Assembly (NCBI GenBank): GCA_019359245.1
Contig: JAHHHR010000005.1
Coordinates: forward strand, 186,001 to 250,000
Reading direction: 5' to 3'
Length of the DNA stretch: 64,000 nucleotides
Origin: Nostoc desertorum CM1-VF14
GTDB lineage: Bacteria; Cyanobacteriota; Cyanobacteriia; Cyanobacteriales; Nostocaceae
The position numbers were made by a program, and so were the translations under genes. The notes beneath the pieces were generated by a model that searched no databases, was not told where the DNA came from, and was given only the letters and a program-made list of their open reading frames with translations. Shown here piece by piece: positions 62,641 through 64,000 of the stretch (its first letter is position 1; each line of letters begins with the position of its first letter).

Positions 62641-63249
62641 TCAACCAATGGGGCGATTACCAGGATTGACTGCATGAATATATTCACTACCCGATTGCGG
62701 TCTTCCTCGTTTATAACAAGCTTCTTCTGGTTTACCCCATCCTAGCTGCAAAATCATTTCCAAAAAGCTAGAATTTTCCCACTTGCACAAACTTGCCCAT
62801 TCTGTTATTTGAACAATTCTCTCTACATCAGATGTGACAATTTGTTGGTACTGTTTATTATTATTGAAACTCAAGTATAAATCCATCCCTATCGAGACTT
62901 CATACCAAAATTCTACAATAGAATTTTTAGCACTTTTTAATATTTCTAAGTCACTAGCGAGGGCTATTAACTCGCTGTCTACTTCGGGATAGTTCAAGTT
63001 TTTACCTTTGACTGTTACCTCCCGCCAGACAATACCTGAAACTTGATTTTCTCTCTGATAATTATGAATTGCGGTTTTGAAATCTTGATAGGCAGTGAAC
63101 TGTTGCAGCCCATCAGTTATGAGAAACTGGTCAATTACAGGATTGCCAGATACTGGTATTTCTAATTTGAGGCGTTTCCCCTTAAGGCAGGCTTGGCGTT
63201 CATCTGCCAAAATTTTAATTAGATCCTGGGCAGTGTAAACCTTTGACAT
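62641..63249 (-). CDS. Conserved cyanobacterial protein of unknown function
   Basis: A 202-residue soluble protein. Not recognised as any named family. Visible: VYTAQDLIKILADERQACLKGKRLKLE at the N-terminus, a central VSGIVWREVTVKGKNLNYPEV and a C-terminal Gly/Arg-rich CYKRGRPQSGSEYIHAVNPGNRPIG. No signal or membrane segment. The gene is upstream-bounded by heptamer repeats and the thioredoxin-fold gene on the same strand 184 bp away, so co-transcription is possible. Product unknown. Confidence 0.6.
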   Translation of the reverse strand: MSKVYTAQDLIKILADERQACLKGKRLKLEIPVSGNPVIDQFLITDGLQQFTAYQDFKTAIHNYQRENQVSGIVWREVTVKGKNLNYPEVDSELIALASDLEILKSAKNSIVEFWYEVSIGMDLYLSFNNNKQYQQIVTSDVERIVQITEWASLCKWENSSFLEMILQLGWGKPEEACYKRGRPQSGSEYIHAVNPGNRPIG

Positions 63250-63256
63250 CAGAATA

Positions 63257-63300
63257 CGCTCTAGTTAGTCATTGGTCATTAGTCATTAGTCATTTTTTAC
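63257..63300. repeat. GTCATTA heptamer tract
   Basis: AGTCATTGGTCATTAGTCAT-type heptamers lie between the two last genes, like the other STRR tracts in the window. Confidence 0.65.
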
Positions 63301-63432
63301 AGACTATAGACTATGAATTAACTTTTTAATCTGTTAAGACAGATATTTAAATATTATGCTTTGGTATCGGCAGAAATATAGTAACAGATAGCACGAAAAA
63401 TTAGGGTAGACCAATTTGGCCTACCCCATAAC

Positions 63433-64000
63433 TTACTTAGCTAACTCACTACTGAACTCATTGAAAGCTCGCCGCTTTAGCTGTGCTGTTTCCGTGCGCT
63501 GGGACAAATCAAAGATTTTGCGAAATTGATCGTCTATGTCTTCAAAAGGTACTTGACCTTTTTTATTCAAAACTACCTCACCTGATTTATTAAACACCAC
63601 GACTTGAGGAACACCCCCAGAATAGTAATATCCTGGTTCTGTAGGTTCGTAGGTCTGTTTGAGGGGGATAGCATCTACATTAATAGGCATAATTTCTGCT
63701 ACCCGACCATAGAATTCCTGCACCCGTGAAATGGAAATGGCATATCTTTTAGAATCGCTGCTGTCATCTAAATAAAAGGCCAAAAATATGGGTTTATGTT
63801 CTGCTAAAGCCTGTGCCAGCGTCTGTCTGGGAGGAACCAATGAACCATTGCCAGCATAAACAACAAAAATGTTGCCATCATATAAATCATTATCGAGACC
63901 AGCATATGCAGGTTGCATACTTATAATGAAAAGACTTATAACCAACAACAGGCATTTGGACAACCACCTTTGCCAGCCAGTAATTTGTTTATGTAAAAAA
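63433..64000 (-). CDS. Thioredoxin-fold exported protein, cut at window edge
   Basis: At least 176 residues from the TTG at 63963, but the frame stays open to the window edge (at least 12 further codons, LHKQITGWQRW) with no ATG or GTG, so the true start probably lies beyond base 64000. A hydrophobic signal segment ends near SMQPAYA-G. The thioredoxin-like fold is suggested by IFLAFYLDDSSDSKRY, where an active enzyme would have a CxxC, and the cis-Pro motif GGVPQVVVF. Cysteines are absent at the active site. I recall similar proteins called photosystem I accumulation factors in cyanobacteria; this identification is moderate. Confidence 0.7.
   Translation of the reverse strand, partial: FLHKQITGWQRWLSKCLLLVISLFIISMQPAYAGLDNDLYDGNIFVVYAGNGSLVPPRQTLAQALAEHKPIFLAFYLDDSSDSKRYAISISRVQEFYGRVAEIMPINVDAIPLKQTYEPTEPGYYYSGGVPQVVVFNKSGEVVLNKKGQVPFEDIDDQFRKIFDLSQRTETAQLKRRAFNEFSSELAK

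Overview
The window looks like chromosomal DNA of a filamentous, probably heterocyst-forming cyanobacterium (Nostoc/Calothrix-like order Nostocales). Support seen in the sequence: very frequent HIP1 octamers (GCGATCGC), heptanucleotide STRR tracts of the GTCATTA and CAGTCAT type between genes, an xisH/xisI pair, purK followed by a 6S RNA gene, multidomain GAF/PAS histidine kinases, PEP-CTERM and pentapeptide proteins, and many short REP-like palindromes. The species cannot be named from sequence alone.

Layout. (1) 0.1-3.9 kb: an exported FAD oxidoreductase and a small DUF6544/membrane-protein operon. (2) 2.4-8.3 kb is an accessory region full of gene remains: a possible ZIP-transporter piece, a collapsed Uma2 nuclease gene, a truncated AT-rich AAA ATPase, the C-terminus of a type I restriction specificity subunit, an intact xisHI pair, a stop-containing duplicate of the neighbouring membrane protein, a 21-bp tandem array and an IS66 transposase start. 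(3) 9-11 kb: pentapeptide protein, purK and 6S RNA. (4) 11.8-15.9 kb: the Hen1/Pnkp RNA-repair pair, with an apparent IS200/IS605 right end directly at the pnkp stop codon. (5) 16.4-22.2 kb: PEP-CTERM protein, YncE-phosphoesterase fusion, SDR and a membrane protein, followed by a second 21-bp array. (6) 22.6-27.5 kb: iron uptake (inner-membrane permease, binding protein, iron-uptake porin), all on the minus strand.

(7) 28.4-42.6 kb is the core of the window, a phosphorus-scavenging locus. A phnCDE transporter with a Pho-box-like double repeat is followed by a Tat-exported PhoX-like phosphatase, then a divergent phnF regulator facing a C-P lyase operon: phnG-phnH-GNAT-phnI-fosA-phnM1-HD oxygenase-phnJ-phnK-phnL-phnM2. 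The phnF/phnG gap holds a clear promoter with a GTnTAnAC operator just downstream of the expected start. Transporter, regulator, carbon-phosphorus lyase core and accessory enzymes form one coherent pathway. The unusual parts are a fosfomycin-thiol-transferase-like gene translationally coupled between phnI and phnM1, a PhnZ-type oxygenase without an adjacent PhnY, and two unequal PhnM paralogues.

(8) 42.9-49.2 kb: xseA-xseB, a CheB-type methylesterase, sucrose-phosphate phosphatase (with a decayed second copy nearby), ruvA and bioF. (9) 49.3-62.4 kb: a signalling block with a small response regulator, a 1.9k-residue Ser/Thr-kinase/ATPase/histidine-kinase protein, a REC-PAS-GGDEF-EAL protein and a hybrid histidine kinase. 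(10) 62.6-64 kb: an unrecognised cyanobacterial protein and a thioredoxin-fold lumenal protein cut by the window edge. No tRNA, rRNA or CRISPR array was recognised.
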